From contig NZ_LLYA01000159.1 of NCBI RefSeq assembly GCF_001440415.1, forward strand, positions 62,001 to 126,000: a stretch of 64,000 nt of DNA. Reading direction: 5' to 3'. Below the pieces are notes generated by a model that was not told the origin of the DNA, ran no database searches, and saw nothing but the letters and a program-made list of their open reading frames with translations. The DNA comes from Bradyrhizobium retamae (GTDB taxonomy: Bacteria; Pseudomonadota; Alphaproteobacteria; Rhizobiales; Xanthobacteraceae). Each line of letters opens with the position of its first letter. Positions within the stretch are counted from its first letter, which is position 1. Positions 43,784-52,421 of this stretch are shown here, piece after piece. The position numbers and the translations under genes were made by a program.

Positions 43784-44425
43784 CTAGGTTCGGTCCACGC
43801 CGAGCATCTTCATCAGCTTCAGCACCGCGCTGTCGGGCGTGGTCAGCACCGGCCGTCCCGTCGCCTCGGCGACCGCGTCGGCCGCTGGCGCCAGGCTGTA
43901 CTGGGCGAGCGCAATCAGGTCGCAGTCGCGCAAGCTCCTCGCTGCTTCCACCACCAGCCTGTCATGGGTCGCGCGATCGCCGCGATCGAGCGCGGCTAAC
44001 GCGCCTTCCGCCAATTTGGGCACCAGCTCGATCCGCGACGGAAACTCCGGCGGCATCGAGGCGAGCGTCGGCGGGAACGTCGATAACAGCCCGATCTTGC
44101 GCCCCTTAGCGACCGCCTGCTCGATCATCGCTTCATTGGGCTTGAGCACCGGCATCGGAGCGTGGACCCGTGCGACGGCTTCGATGCAGGGGCCGAACGC
44201 CGAGCAGGTGAACAGGATCGCATCCGATCCGGTGCCGACGGCGTAGCGTCCAAGCCCGAGGAATCGCTCGGTCATCGCGTCGGTGAGCCCGCCGTCACGC
44301 GCCAGATCGGCCGACAGGCTGTCGTCGAGCAGATTCATCAGGCGGGCGTCCGGCCAAAGCCTGGCGAAGGAGGCTTCGATCGGCACAATCGAATGCTTCA
44401 GGGCGTGGATCAGGGTAATGCGCAT
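43784..44425 (-). CDS. Aspartate/glutamate racemase family protein
   Basis: This 213-residue member of the Asp/Glu/hydantoin racemase superfamily uses cysteine-based proton transfer. One catalytic Cys is in LFTCSAFGPCIEAV near residue 74; the second is expected in the DCDLIALAQYSLAP region, where Cys166 lies in RSLRDCDLIAL. IGLLSTFPPTL is the typical nucleotide-like fold segment. Family members racemise amino acids or hydantoins or isomerise maleate. It follows the amino-acid binding protein gene by 51 bases on the same strand, so it probably acts on the imported compound or its product. Confidence 0.8.
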   Translation of the reverse strand: MRITLIHALKHSIVPIEASFARLWPDARLMNLLDDSLSADLARDGGLTDAMTERFLGLGRYAVGTGSDAILFTCSAFGPCIEAVARVHAPMPVLKPNEAMIEQAVAKGRKIGLLSTFPPTLASMPPEFPSRIELVPKLAEGALAALDRGDRATHDRLVVEAARSLRDCDLIALAQYSLAPAADAVAEATGRPVLTTPDSAVLKLMKMLGVDRT

Positions 44426-44476
44426 GTGGGTCAGTCTGGCTGCGGCGCGACTTGTGTCAACCGCCGCAACGTCTCA

Positions 44477-45487
44477 CTACTTGAACGGCAGAGCGTACAT
44501 CAGGCCGCCCTTGGCCCAGGTCGCGTTGAGGCCGCGATCGAGCTTTAACGGGCTCGCCTTGCCCACATTGCGCTCAAAAATCTCGCCGTAATTGCCGCTC
44601 GCCTTGATCGCCTGCAGCATCCATTTGTTGTCGAGGCCCAATCGCGAGCCGAGCTCGCCCGAAGCACCGAGCAGCCGCTGGACGGCCGGCACATTGGATT
44701 TGGCCATTTGATCGGCGTTGGCTGCGGTGACACCAAGCTCTTCCGCCTCGATCAGGCCATAGTGCAGCCAGGCGATGATGTCGGTCCAGACGTCGTCGCC
44801 GTTGCGGGTGAACGGCCCGAGCGGCTCCTTGCTGATGGTCTGCGGCAGCACGGTGTAATCGGCCGGATTGGAAGCCGCAGTGGTGATCGCGCCAGCAAGC
44901 GCCGAAGCGTCTTGGGTCATGGCATCGCAGCGCCCGCCAAAGAACGTCTGGTACATGGTATCGGTACGGTCGAACACCAGTGGCTTCCACTCAATGCCGT
45001 TGGCACGGCCGTAGTCGCCGAGCGTCACTTCATGGGTCGTGCCCTGCGCGACGCAGACGGTGGCGCCATTGAGGCCCTTGAGGTCCTTTACGCCGGCGTC
45101 GGCCCTTACGACAAAACCCTGGCCATCGTAGAAATTGACCGGGCCCTGCCGCAGCCCCAGCGTCGCGCCGCGCAGATAGGTCTGCGTCGAATTGCGGTAG
45201 AGCACGTCGATCTCGCCCGACTGCAAAGCCGTGAAGCGGTTCTGCGCGGTGAGCGCGACATAGCGCACCTTGCTGGCGTCGCCGAGCACTCCGGCCGCCA
45301 AGGCGCGGCAATAGTCGACGTCGAGCCCTTTGTAATTGCCCTGCGAGTCCGGCGTGGAGAAGCCGGCGAAGCCGATGCTGACGCCGCACACCAGCGTGCC
45401 GCGCTGCTTGACCGTATCGAGCGTTGCGGCTTGCGCCATCAGGCCCGACGCGGCGAGCAAGCCTGTAGCGATGATGATTCTCTTCAT
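44477..45487 (-). CDS. Amino acid ABC transporter substrate-binding protein (AapJ/BztA-like)
   Basis: This 336-residue periplasmic protein has a signal peptide to about residue 20 (GLLAASGLMAQAA). The mature start reads TLDTVKQRGTLVCGVSIGFAGFSTPDSQGNYKGLDVDYCRALAAGVLGD, the AapJ/BztA signature. It also has LKGLNGATVCVAQGTTHE and, at the end, NYGEIFERNVG. AGGAGGAG immediately before the ATG at 45487 is a very strong ribosome-binding site. It is the third gene of a minus-strand operon (RpiR, aminotransferase, this gene, racemase family). Its two permeases are encoded divergently at 47871-50181. Confidence 0.92.
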   Translation of the reverse strand: MKRIIIATGLLAASGLMAQAATLDTVKQRGTLVCGVSIGFAGFSTPDSQGNYKGLDVDYCRALAAGVLGDASKVRYVALTAQNRFTALQSGEIDVLYRNSTQTYLRGATLGLRQGPVNFYDGQGFVVRADAGVKDLKGLNGATVCVAQGTTHEVTLGDYGRANGIEWKPLVFDRTDTMYQTFFGGRCDAMTQDASALAGAITTAASNPADYTVLPQTISKEPLGPFTRNGDDVWTDIIAWLHYGLIEAEELGVTAANADQMAKSNVPAVQRLLGASGELGSRLGLDNKWMLQAIKASGNYGEIFERNVGKASPLKLDRGLNATWAKGGLMYALPFK

Positions 45488-45497
45488 TCTGCTCCTC

Positions 45498-46847
45498 CTA
45501 ATGACCAACACTCTTCAAGGCCAAGTCGACGGCGTGACCCAGCCGGTCGACGATCATGTCGATATCGTCGGACGTAGCGATATAGGGCGGCGCCAGCAGG
45601 ACGTGGTCGCCGCTGCGGCCATCCGCCGTTCCACCCGAGGGATAGCAGGCAAGGCCGCCTTCGAACGCGGCGGCCTTGATCCGCTGGTGGAGCTTGAGCG
45701 CGGGATCGAACGGCGCGCGGGTGGGGCGATCGGCGACGAGCTCAATGGCCTGGAACAGGCCCCGCCCCCTGATATCGCCGACGTGGCGGTGATTGCCGAA
45801 ACGCTCGGTCAGGCGCCGTTCGAACTGGCGGCCGAGATCCTTGATCCTGTCGAGCAGTTGCTCGTCATCGATCACCCGCTGCACCTCGAGCGCCGCGGCA
45901 CAGGCGAGCGGATGCGCCAGATAGGTGTGGCCGTGCTTGAATACGCCCGAGCCGTCCCGGATCGCATCGACGATGCGCCCGCCGGCGAGCATGGCGCCGA
46001 TCGGTTGATAGCCGCCGCCAAGCCCCTTGGCGATCGTCTGGATATCGGGCGCGATGCCCTCCTGCTCCCAGGCATGGCGCGTGCCGGTGCGGCCCATGCC
46101 GCACATCACCTCGTCCAGGATCAAGAGCGCGCCATGCCGGTTGCAGATCTCACGGACGGCGCGGAAGTATCCCTCCGGTGCCGGCACGCATCCGGCCGTA
46201 GCGCCCACCACCGGCTCGGCGATGAATGCCGCCACCGTATCCGGACCAAGGCGCTGGAATTCGGCTTCGAGCTCGGCCGCCAGTCGCGCCACGAAATCGC
46301 TCTCGGATTCGCTGTCGCGTTTTTCGTGATAGGCGAACGCCGGCGTCACGTGGCTGAAGGCCGACGACAATAGCGGCGCGTAGGGCTCGCGCCGCCAGGC
46401 GTTACCGCCGGCGGCGAGCGCGCCCAGCGTATTGCCGTGATAGCTTTGGCGGCGCGCGATGAAGCGCTGGCGTTGCGGCTGGCCGGTTTCGACAAAGTAT
46501 TGCCGCGCCAGTTTGATGCTGGCCTCGATCGCTTCCGACCCGCCGCTGACGAGATAGGCGTAGGCCAGACCGCCGGGCTCGTCGCCAACGAGCGCCTCAG
46601 CCAGCGCTTCGGCGGGCTCCGACGAGAAGAAGCCGGTATGGGCAAAGGCCAGCTTCGATGCCTGCCGCGTTATGGCCTCGAGCACGCGAGGGTGCTGGTG
46701 GCCGAGGCAGGAGACGGCCGCGCCGCCGGAAGCATCCAGAATCCGTCTGCCATCCTCGGCGATCAGCCAGACGCCATCGCCCCCGATGGCCTTCGGCGGC
46801 GTTTCACGCAGGCTTCGGTGCAGCAACCGGCTTTTGCTGGCTCCCAT
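45498..46847 (-). CDS. Class III PLP-dependent aminotransferase
   Basis: From the ATG at 46847 this is a 449-residue fold-type I aminotransferase. The early block LDASGGAAVSCLGHQHPRVLEAI is followed by the cofactor-binding VSGGSEAIEASIKLARQYF. Catalytic-site motif LLILDEVMCGMGRTGT and the Schiff-base Lys in TIAKGLGGGYQPIGAM are both present. It groups with omega-amino acid/ornithine/GABA transaminase-like enzymes. The start overlaps the end region of the RpiR gene, with AAAGG nine bases upstream. It probably deaminates the amino acid brought in by the adjacent binding protein, giving a keto acid or aldehyde. Confidence 0.92.
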   Translation of the reverse strand: MGASKSRLLHRSLRETPPKAIGGDGVWLIAEDGRRILDASGGAAVSCLGHQHPRVLEAITRQASKLAFAHTGFFSSEPAEALAEALVGDEPGGLAYAYLVSGGSEAIEASIKLARQYFVETGQPQRQRFIARRQSYHGNTLGALAAGGNAWRREPYAPLLSSAFSHVTPAFAYHEKRDSESESDFVARLAAELEAEFQRLGPDTVAAFIAEPVVGATAGCVPAPEGYFRAVREICNRHGALLILDEVMCGMGRTGTRHAWEQEGIAPDIQTIAKGLGGGYQPIGAMLAGGRIVDAIRDGSGVFKHGHTYLAHPLACAAALEVQRVIDDEQLLDRIKDLGRQFERRLTERFGNHRHVGDIRGRGLFQAIELVADRPTRAPFDPALKLHQRIKAAAFEGGLACYPSGGTADGRSGDHVLLAPPYIATSDDIDMIVDRLGHAVDLALKSVGH

Positions 46848-46852
46848 GACGA

Positions 46853-47728
46853 TCAACCTTTCTCCGCGACATATTGCGACAGCGCGGCCAACCGGCCTTC
46901 GGTCTCTTCGAGGCGCCGCTTGGCGCCGGCGCCGCCCAGCACGAAGGTCACGGCGGCCAGCGACTGCGCGATGGCGATGGCGCCGGTGAGGCTTGGAAAG
47001 AATCCCGGCGATGCCGCAGCCTCATAGAGCAACAGATGATCGGCCCCCTCCGCCATCGGCGCCGTAATCGTATCGGCAATCGCAACCAGCGTGGCGCCGG
47101 AATCATGGGCCGCCCGCGCCGACAAAACGCTTGCCCTCGAATAGGGCGCAAACCCGATAACGACGACGGCATCGCCGCTATGGAACGCGCCCAGATCGAG
47201 ATCTTCGGGACCCGAGCCGCCGACCAGATGCACTGCGTCGGGCCGGAACAAGCGGAGCTCATAATTGAGCAACTCCGCAACACTGCGGCAGCTCCGAAAG
47301 CCGGCGATCCAGATGCGCCGCGCGGCGTGCAGAGCCTTGGCGGCGTTGGCCACCGAGCCGGCCGAAATGCGCGCAAGACCTGCCGCCTCGGCTTCCAGCT
47401 TGTCGGAGACCAGCGATATCTCGGCGTTGGGCCCTTTCCGGCCGCCCCTGGCGCGACCCGAAAACGGCGAAGATTGCGCGGGCCGCCGGGCCTCGGTCAG
47501 CGCGGCACGCAATTCGTCCCACCCGGAATAGCCGAGCGCTTTTGCGAGCCGGGTGAAGGCGGCGGGATCGGCGCCGGCCTCGGCGGCAAGATCACGCATC
47601 GAGCGCGTGGTGGCGTCATAGTCATTGGCGGCAACGAACCGGCCGACTTGCTGCAGCCGCATCGGCAACGATGGCAGCGCACTGCACAAATCGTTCAGCG
47701 GCGAGGATTTCGGCCGGGGCTGCGTCAT
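46853..47728 (-). CDS. MurR/RpiR family transcriptional regulator
   Basis: This 291-residue regulator starts at ATG 47728 (MTQPRPKSS). An N-terminal HTH_6 domain (about 10-85; LPMRLQQVGRFVAANDYDATTRSMRDLAAEAGADPAAFTRLAKALGYSGWDELR) precedes a SIS domain (about 120-265; ARRIWIAGFRSCRSVAELLNYELRLF, VVVIGFAPYSRASV) that normally binds a sugar phosphate or related ligand. It heads the operon with the aminotransferase and binding protein. A perfect inverted repeat begins 8 bases upstream of its start, in the region it shares with the divergent permease genes, suggesting autoregulation and control of both arms. Confidence 0.9.
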   Translation of the reverse strand: MTQPRPKSSPLNDLCSALPSLPMRLQQVGRFVAANDYDATTRSMRDLAAEAGADPAAFTRLAKALGYSGWDELRAALTEARRPAQSSPFSGRARGGRKGPNAEISLVSDKLEAEAAGLARISAGSVANAAKALHAARRIWIAGFRSCRSVAELLNYELRLFRPDAVHLVGGSGPEDLDLGAFHSGDAVVVIGFAPYSRASVLSARAAHDSGATLVAIADTITAPMAEGADHLLLYEAAASPGFFPSLTGAIAIAQSLAAVTFVLGGAGAKRRLEETEGRLAALSQYVAEKG

Positions 47729-47735
47729 GAAACAT

Positions 47736-47766
47736 ATGTTGCACAGAATACGTTTTGGTGCAACAT
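47736..47766. promoter_or_regulatory. Candidate RpiR operator: perfect inverted repeat between divergent operons
   Basis: ATGTTGCAC (47736-47744) and GTGCAACAT (47758-47766) are exact complements separated by 13 bases. The dyad lies directly upstream of the RpiR gene and about 105 bases before the permease gene start, in the only intergenic space of the cluster. Position and symmetry fit a dimeric regulator site. Which regulator binds is an inference. Confidence 0.7.
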
Positions 47767-47870
47767 TTGAAATGCGCCTTTGCGGGCGCATCGCCGAAGA
47801 TCGCTGCTGGAAGACCGCTGCTGCAAGACATCGTTGCATGAAGTCATCGCCGCATAAGTCGAGGATCCTT

Positions 47871-49058
47871 GTGCCGACATCCGCGCCCGAATTCCCTCGT
47901 CGTCGGCGGATGCGCCTCCGCCTGAATCGCCAGCAGATCAACGGCCTCGTCTGGCAGATCGTGGTGGTCGCCATCGCGGTCGCGATCATTGGCTGGCTCT
48001 GGTCCAACGCCCTGCACAATTTGTCGGTACGCCGGATTTCGACGGGCTTTGCCTTTCTCGGCCGCGAGGCCGGGATGCCGATCGCGGATAGCTGGCTTGC
48101 CTACAGCCCCAGGGATCCTTACGCCCGCGCCTTCATCGTCGGCATCGTCAATACGCTCCGCGTCGCGGTCGTCGGCATCGTGCTCGCGACCGTGCTTGGC
48201 ACGCTGATCGGTATCGCGCGGCTGTCGTCGAACTGGCTGTTGTCGCGGCTGGCTGCGGTCTACGTCGAGGTGCTCCGCGACGTTCCGCTGCTGCTGCAGT
48301 TGTTGTTCTGGTACGTGCTGATGCAGGGACTTCCGGCGGCACGCGCGGCCTGGAAGCCGATCGAAGGCGTCTTTCTGTCGAACAGAGGCCTGGTGTTGCC
48401 AGCGATTCCGATCGAGGAAGCAAATCTGTGGGTGATCGCCGCAGTGCTGGCCGGGTTGAGCGCACTGTATCTATTGCGGCGGCAGTTGGTGGCGCGGCAG
48501 ATGGCGGACGGCAAAGCGCGCCCGCTCTGGCCCTATGCGCTGGCCCTGCTCGTCGGCCTGCCGGCGCTGGTGTCGTTCGGTCTCGGCGCGTCATGGACTA
48601 TCACGTTGCCCGAGCTGCGCGGCTTCAATTTTGTCGGCGGACTGACACTCGCACCGGAATACTTTGCGCTGCTGATCGCGCTCGTCACCTACACCTCGGC
48701 GTTTATCGCCGAAATCGTACGCAGCGGTATTCAGGCTGTTCCAAAGGGCCAATGGGACGCCGCGAACGCGCTTGGCCTGCGCCGTAGTTTTGTGCTTCAG
48801 CGCATCGTGCTGCCGCAGGCGCTCCGCGTCATCATTCCGCCGATGACCAGCCAATATCTCAACCTGACCAAGAACTCCTCGCTTGCGGTTGCGGTCGGGT
48901 ATCAGGACGTGGTGTCGATCGCGAATACTACGCTGAACCAGACCGGACAGGCGATCGAAGCCATCGCGCTCATCATGGCCGTGTTCCTCACCATCAGCCT
49001 CAGCATCAGCCTGTTCATGAACTGGTACAATGCGCGCATCGCGCTGGTGGAGCGCTGA
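47871..49058 (+). CDS. Amino acid ABC transporter permease (AapQ/BztB-like)
   Basis: This 395-residue inner-membrane permease has the expected AapQ layout. A first helix (VWQIVVVAIAVAIIGWLW) precedes a periplasmic stretch, then the HisMQ-type core starting TLRVAVVGIVLATVLGTLIGIARLS. An inserted two-helix segment follows, and the C-terminal coupling (EAA) loop is EIVRSGIQAVPKGQWDAANALGLRRSFVLQRIVLPQALRV. The GTG at 47871 is preferred because GAGGAT lies just upstream. ATGs at 47838 and 47910 are alternatives. The stop is 4 bases before the second permease gene. No ATPase gene follows the pair. Confidence 0.9.
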   Translation: MPTSAPEFPRRRRMRLRLNRQQINGLVWQIVVVAIAVAIIGWLWSNALHNLSVRRISTGFAFLGREAGMPIADSWLAYSPRDPYARAFIVGIVNTLRVAVVGIVLATVLGTLIGIARLSSNWLLSRLAAVYVEVLRDVPLLLQLLFWYVLMQGLPAARAAWKPIEGVFLSNRGLVLPAIPIEEANLWVIAAVLAGLSALYLLRRQLVARQMADGKARPLWPYALALLVGLPALVSFGLGASWTITLPELRGFNFVGGLTLAPEYFALLIALVTYTSAFIAEIVRSGIQAVPKGQWDAANALGLRRSFVLQRIVLPQALRVIIPPMTSQYLNLTKNSSLAVAVGYQDVVSIANTTLNQTGQAIEAIALIMAVFLTISLSISLFMNWYNARIALVER

Positions 49059-49062
49059 CGCC

Positions 49063-50181
49063 ATGATATCGATCACGGACGCTCCGCAAAATCCGCTTCC
49101 CTTCGACGCGCGATCCCGCGGGACTCCGGCCGGCCGCGCGGTCCGGTGGCTGCGCACGAATCTGTTCGCCTCCGTCACATCAAGCATCATCTCCGTGCTC
49201 CTGATCGCGCTGCTCGCCAAGGCGTTCGTCAGCCTGGTGCAGTGGGGCTACTGGAATGCAATCTGGATCGTTTCCGGCAACCAGAGCGGCCCCTGCCGGT
49301 CGATCCGTGGGCACGGCGCCTGCTGGGCCGTGATCCCTGAAAAATATCGCTTCATCCTGTTCGGCACTTACCCCTTCAATGAGCAGTGGCGGCCGGCGCT
49401 GGTGTGCCTCACTTTCATTGCGCTGTTCTGGGTGTCGAGCCGGCGCAATTGGTGGCGCAAGGAACTGGTGCTGGTGTGGGCGGCGGCGTTGGTCCTGATC
49501 GGCGTCTTGATGTGGGGCGGCGTCTTCAGGCTGTCCTACGTTTCACAGGATCGCTGGGGCGGGCTGCCGGTGACGCTGATCCTGGCGACGTTCGGGCTGG
49601 CGTTCGGCTTCCCGCTCGGGATCGTGGTCGCGCTGGGACGCCGTTCAAAATTGCCCGCGATCCAGTCGCTTTGCGTGCTCTATGTCGAGTTGATCCGCGG
49701 CGTTCCCCTGATCAGCCTGTTGTTCATGGCGAGCGTGATGTTTCCGCTGTTCCTGCCCGACGGCGTCAACATCGACAAACTGCTCCGGGCGCAGATCGCG
49801 TTCATACTGTACGCCGGCGCCTATCTTGCCGAAGTCATCCGCGGCGGCCTGCAGGCCATTCCGAGAGGACAGCACGATGCCGCCGACGCGCTCGGGCTCA
49901 CCTACTGGAAGAAGAACGGCCTGATCATCCTGCCGCAGGCGATTCGTCATGTGATCCCGCCGCTGGTGAATACGTTCATCGCCTTCTTCAAGGACACCAG
50001 CCTGGTGCTGATCATCGGTATCTTCGATCTGCTGACGACGGCGAAGACCTCCATCATCGATCCCGCCTGGCAGCAGTTCAGCGTTGAAGTCTACGTGTTC
50101 GTCGGGCTGATCTATTTCGTGTTCTGCTTTGCGATGTCGCGCTACAGCCGGCAATTGGAAGCGCAGTCCCGGCCGGGCTGA
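49063..50181 (+). CDS. Amino acid ABC transporter permease (AapM/BztC-like)
   Basis: This 372-residue permease is the partner of the preceding subunit. It shows the AapM pattern: helix 1 SIISVLLIALLAKAFV, a periplasmic cysteine-containing loop (CRSIRGHGACWAVIPEKY), then the HisMQ core. The coupling loop is EVIRGGLQAIPRGQHDAADALGLTYWKKNGLIILPQAIRHVIPP. GGAGCG about ten bases before the ATG supports this start. In complete aap/bzt operons an ATPase gene (aapP/bztD) follows; here the next gene is a divergent-origin phosphodiesterase on the other strand. Confidence 0.92.
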   Translation: MISITDAPQNPLPFDARSRGTPAGRAVRWLRTNLFASVTSSIISVLLIALLAKAFVSLVQWGYWNAIWIVSGNQSGPCRSIRGHGACWAVIPEKYRFILFGTYPFNEQWRPALVCLTFIALFWVSSRRNWWRKELVLVWAAALVLIGVLMWGGVFRLSYVSQDRWGGLPVTLILATFGLAFGFPLGIVVALGRRSKLPAIQSLCVLYVELIRGVPLISLLFMASVMFPLFLPDGVNIDKLLRAQIAFILYAGAYLAEVIRGGLQAIPRGQHDAADALGLTYWKKNGLIILPQAIRHVIPPLVNTFIAFFKDTSLVLIIGIFDLLTTAKTSIIDPAWQQFSVEVYVFVGLIYFVFCFAMSRYSRQLEAQSRPG

Positions 50182-50214
50182 CGGCCTATCGCGGCGCGCC
50201 TGACGTTAGCCGCG

Positions 50215-51039
50215 TTATCGGTCGGTCCATTCGATTGCGGCGCGGTCCTGCAACGAAAACAGCGGTCCATCGTAGAGGAACGAGCATTGGTGAATCACCA
50301 CCTGCCCGGCGCTGACGGTCACGTGCGAATAGTCCGGCAGTTCGTGCGATCCGGGAATGTGATCCGCCGTATCGAGGTCGAAGGCCACCTGATGGGATAG
50401 CGCGCGCTGGATGTGGAAGGGGATGCCGCGCCAGATGCCCGAGATCGGCCGGTGCAGATGGCCCATGAATAGATAGTCCGGCTTGCGCGTGCGTGCGATC
50501 ACATCCCATTCGGCCTCGGGATTGGCGAGCTTGATATCGTCCATGTAGCGCAGCCCGGTGTCGAACGGCGGATGGTGCTGAAACAACAGAAGCGGGCGAT
50601 CGGCCGGTGCCGAGCCGAGCGCGTGTTCGAGGAAGGCGAGCCGCGCCTCGCACAGCAATCCGGCGTGGTCAGGCGCGGCCTCATTCAGCGTATCGAGCGT
50701 GACGATCGTGGCAGCATCGAACAAATGAATGGACTGCACAAAGCCGGATTCGTCGCGCGGCACGCCGGGGAAGAAATGGCCAAACGGACCGCGCTTGTCG
50801 TGGTTGCCCATCAAGAGGATGGTCGGCGCCTTCAGTCGCGCCAGGACCGAGGCGAGATTTTCGTAAGCGGCGTCCTCGCCCCAATGGGCAAGGTCGCCAG
50901 TCACGATCACGAAGGAAATATCCGGATGATCGCGATTGATCCGCTCGACCGCCGCGCCAAGCCGCTCGGTGGGATCCAGCCCGTAGAGCTTACGGCCACG
51001 GGCGACGAAATGAGTATCGGTGAGGATGACGAATTTCAT
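50215..51039 (-). CDS. Class III phosphodiesterase, GpdQ-like glycerophosphodiesterase
   Basis: This 274-residue binuclear metallophosphoesterase has ligand motifs in the positions known for Enterobacter GpdQ: Asp8-x-His10, Asp49 in VTGDLAHWG, Asn79-His80 in MGNHDKRG, His155/156 in FQHHPP, and His194-x-His196 in GHLHRP. GpdQ hydrolyses glycerophosphodiesters to glycerol-3-phosphate and an alcohol. The gene is the last of a minus-strand unit after a ugp-type transporter, 76 bases from ugpB, so it probably processes imported glycerophosphodiesters in the cytoplasm. A cAMP phosphodiesterase (CpdA) role is the main alternative, since the families overlap. AGGGAG precedes the ATG. Confidence 0.88.
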   Translation of the reverse strand: MKFVILTDTHFVARGRKLYGLDPTERLGAAVERINRDHPDISFVIVTGDLAHWGEDAAYENLASVLARLKAPTILLMGNHDKRGPFGHFFPGVPRDESGFVQSIHLFDAATIVTLDTLNEAAPDHAGLLCEARLAFLEHALGSAPADRPLLLFQHHPPFDTGLRYMDDIKLANPEAEWDVIARTRKPDYLFMGHLHRPISGIWRGIPFHIQRALSHQVAFDLDTADHIPGSHELPDYSHVTVSAGQVVIHQCSFLYDGPLFSLQDRAAIEWTDR

Positions 51040-51115
51040 AGAACCATGTCTCCCTGTTAGCGACCGCCGCGGCGTGGCGTGCTAGCCGCAGCGGTTCTTG
51101 GTAAGGCAGTTGTCG

Positions 51116-52390
51116 TCAACGCACCGAACCCACCGTCTTCGGCAGCAGCTTCTGCACGTCGCTCGTCATGTCGGCGAGCACGGCTTCCGGTTCCTTGGTG
51201 CGTGCACCCGTCACGATGGAGTTGAGATGATCCTTGATCACGTCGGTGATCTTGAGGCCGTTGTCGCCGGGGAAGGCGTACCATTTGGTCAGCAGCGCGA
51301 GCTGGCTGACCGCGGTGTAGTTGTTCGGATTCTTGACGTAGAAGTCCTTCAGGTGGACGTCGTTGGCGACCTTGTTCGGCGGCATATAGCCGGTGGTCTC
51401 CGCCATGATGGCCGCGCCCTTCGGGCCGGTCCAGAACTTCACGACCTCCCAGGCCGCGTCACGCTTGGCCTTGTCCTTGGCCAGGATCATCACGACGTTC
51501 CCGCCGGCCGGCAACCGGCCGTTCGGCGACACCACGTCCGGGAAGGTGTGGGTCTTCAGCTCGAACTTGCCGCCGATCATCTGCGTGGTCTTGTTGAGGT
51601 CGGAGGTCGAGGTGACGTGAATGCCGGTCTTGCCGGCGGCAAAGGTCGCGCGCATCGCCGGCTGGTCGAGATTGGGCATGCCGGCTTCACTGACAAGGCG
51701 CGCCAGCGTCCTGATCGCGAACTGGCCTTCCGGCCCGTTGAACGCCACCTTGTTTTCCTCGGCGTTCAACATGGTGCCGCCGCGCGAAAACACCGGCGCC
51801 TGCCACAGCCAGTTGCCGGTGATGTCCCAGGCATAGGTGATGCCGTTGATGTCGGGACCGAGCGCCTTGATCTTCTTGGCGAGATCGATCAGCCCGTCCC
51901 ATGTCTGCGGCAGATTGGCCGGATCGGCGCCGGCCTTCTTCGCCAGATCGAGATTGACGTAGACGATCGGCAGCGAAATCGCGAACGGCAGCGCATAGAC
52001 CTTGCCGCTCGCCGTGCCGATATCGAACATCGCCTGATGGAAGCCCTGCTTGTCGAAATCCTTCTCGGCCGCGATATAGCCGTCGAGTTCGGCCGGAATG
52101 TTCTTGTCGACCAGCACGCGGATGCGGTTGAGACCCTGGAAGCTCACGTCGGGCATCTGGTTGGTCACCGCCTCGCGCAGCACTTTCTGGGTGCCTTCCT
52201 CGTAGGATTCATAGGGCGCACGCAGCGTGACCTTGATGTCCGGCCGCACCTTGGCGAACTCCTCGCTGATGCGCTTGTGCGTGCCTTCGAACAATTCGGC
52301 ATACGGGTATTGAACGACGACTTCGGTCTGCGCATGCGCGAGGCCGGCGGCGAGCGAAAGAGCGGCTGCGGCAATCCATGTTCTGAACAT
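51116..52390 (-). CDS. ugpB: sn-Glycerol-3-phosphate ABC transporter substrate-binding protein
   Basis: This 424-residue periplasmic protein has a signal peptide to about residue 20 (ALSLAAGLAHA). The mature start TEVVVQYPYAELFEGTHKRISEEFAKVRPDIKV and later FSRGGTMLNAEENKVAFNGPEGQFAIRTLARLV, NVVMILA and TGYMPPN match UgpB-type extracytoplasmic binding proteins. AGGAGACGACA precedes the ATG. It is unusual only in operon order: the ATPase gene comes first and the binding protein fourth. Other polyol or sugar ligands are possible. The adjacent phosphodiesterase and the Pho box upstream of the operon favour glycerol-3-phosphate or glycerophosphodiesters. Confidence 0.88.
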   Translation of the reverse strand: MFRTWIAAAALSLAAGLAHAQTEVVVQYPYAELFEGTHKRISEEFAKVRPDIKVTLRAPYESYEEGTQKVLREAVTNQMPDVSFQGLNRIRVLVDKNIPAELDGYIAAEKDFDKQGFHQAMFDIGTASGKVYALPFAISLPIVYVNLDLAKKAGADPANLPQTWDGLIDLAKKIKALGPDINGITYAWDITGNWLWQAPVFSRGGTMLNAEENKVAFNGPEGQFAIRTLARLVSEAGMPNLDQPAMRATFAAGKTGIHVTSTSDLNKTTQMIGGKFELKTHTFPDVVSPNGRLPAGGNVVMILAKDKAKRDAAWEVVKFWTGPKGAAIMAETTGYMPPNKVANDVHLKDFYVKNPNNYTAVSQLALLTKWYAFPGDNGLKITDVIKDHLNSIVTGARTKEPEAVLADMTSDVQKLLPKTVGSVR

Positions 52391-52421
52391 TGTCGTCTCC
52401 TGAGGGTTTAAAGAAACTCGG

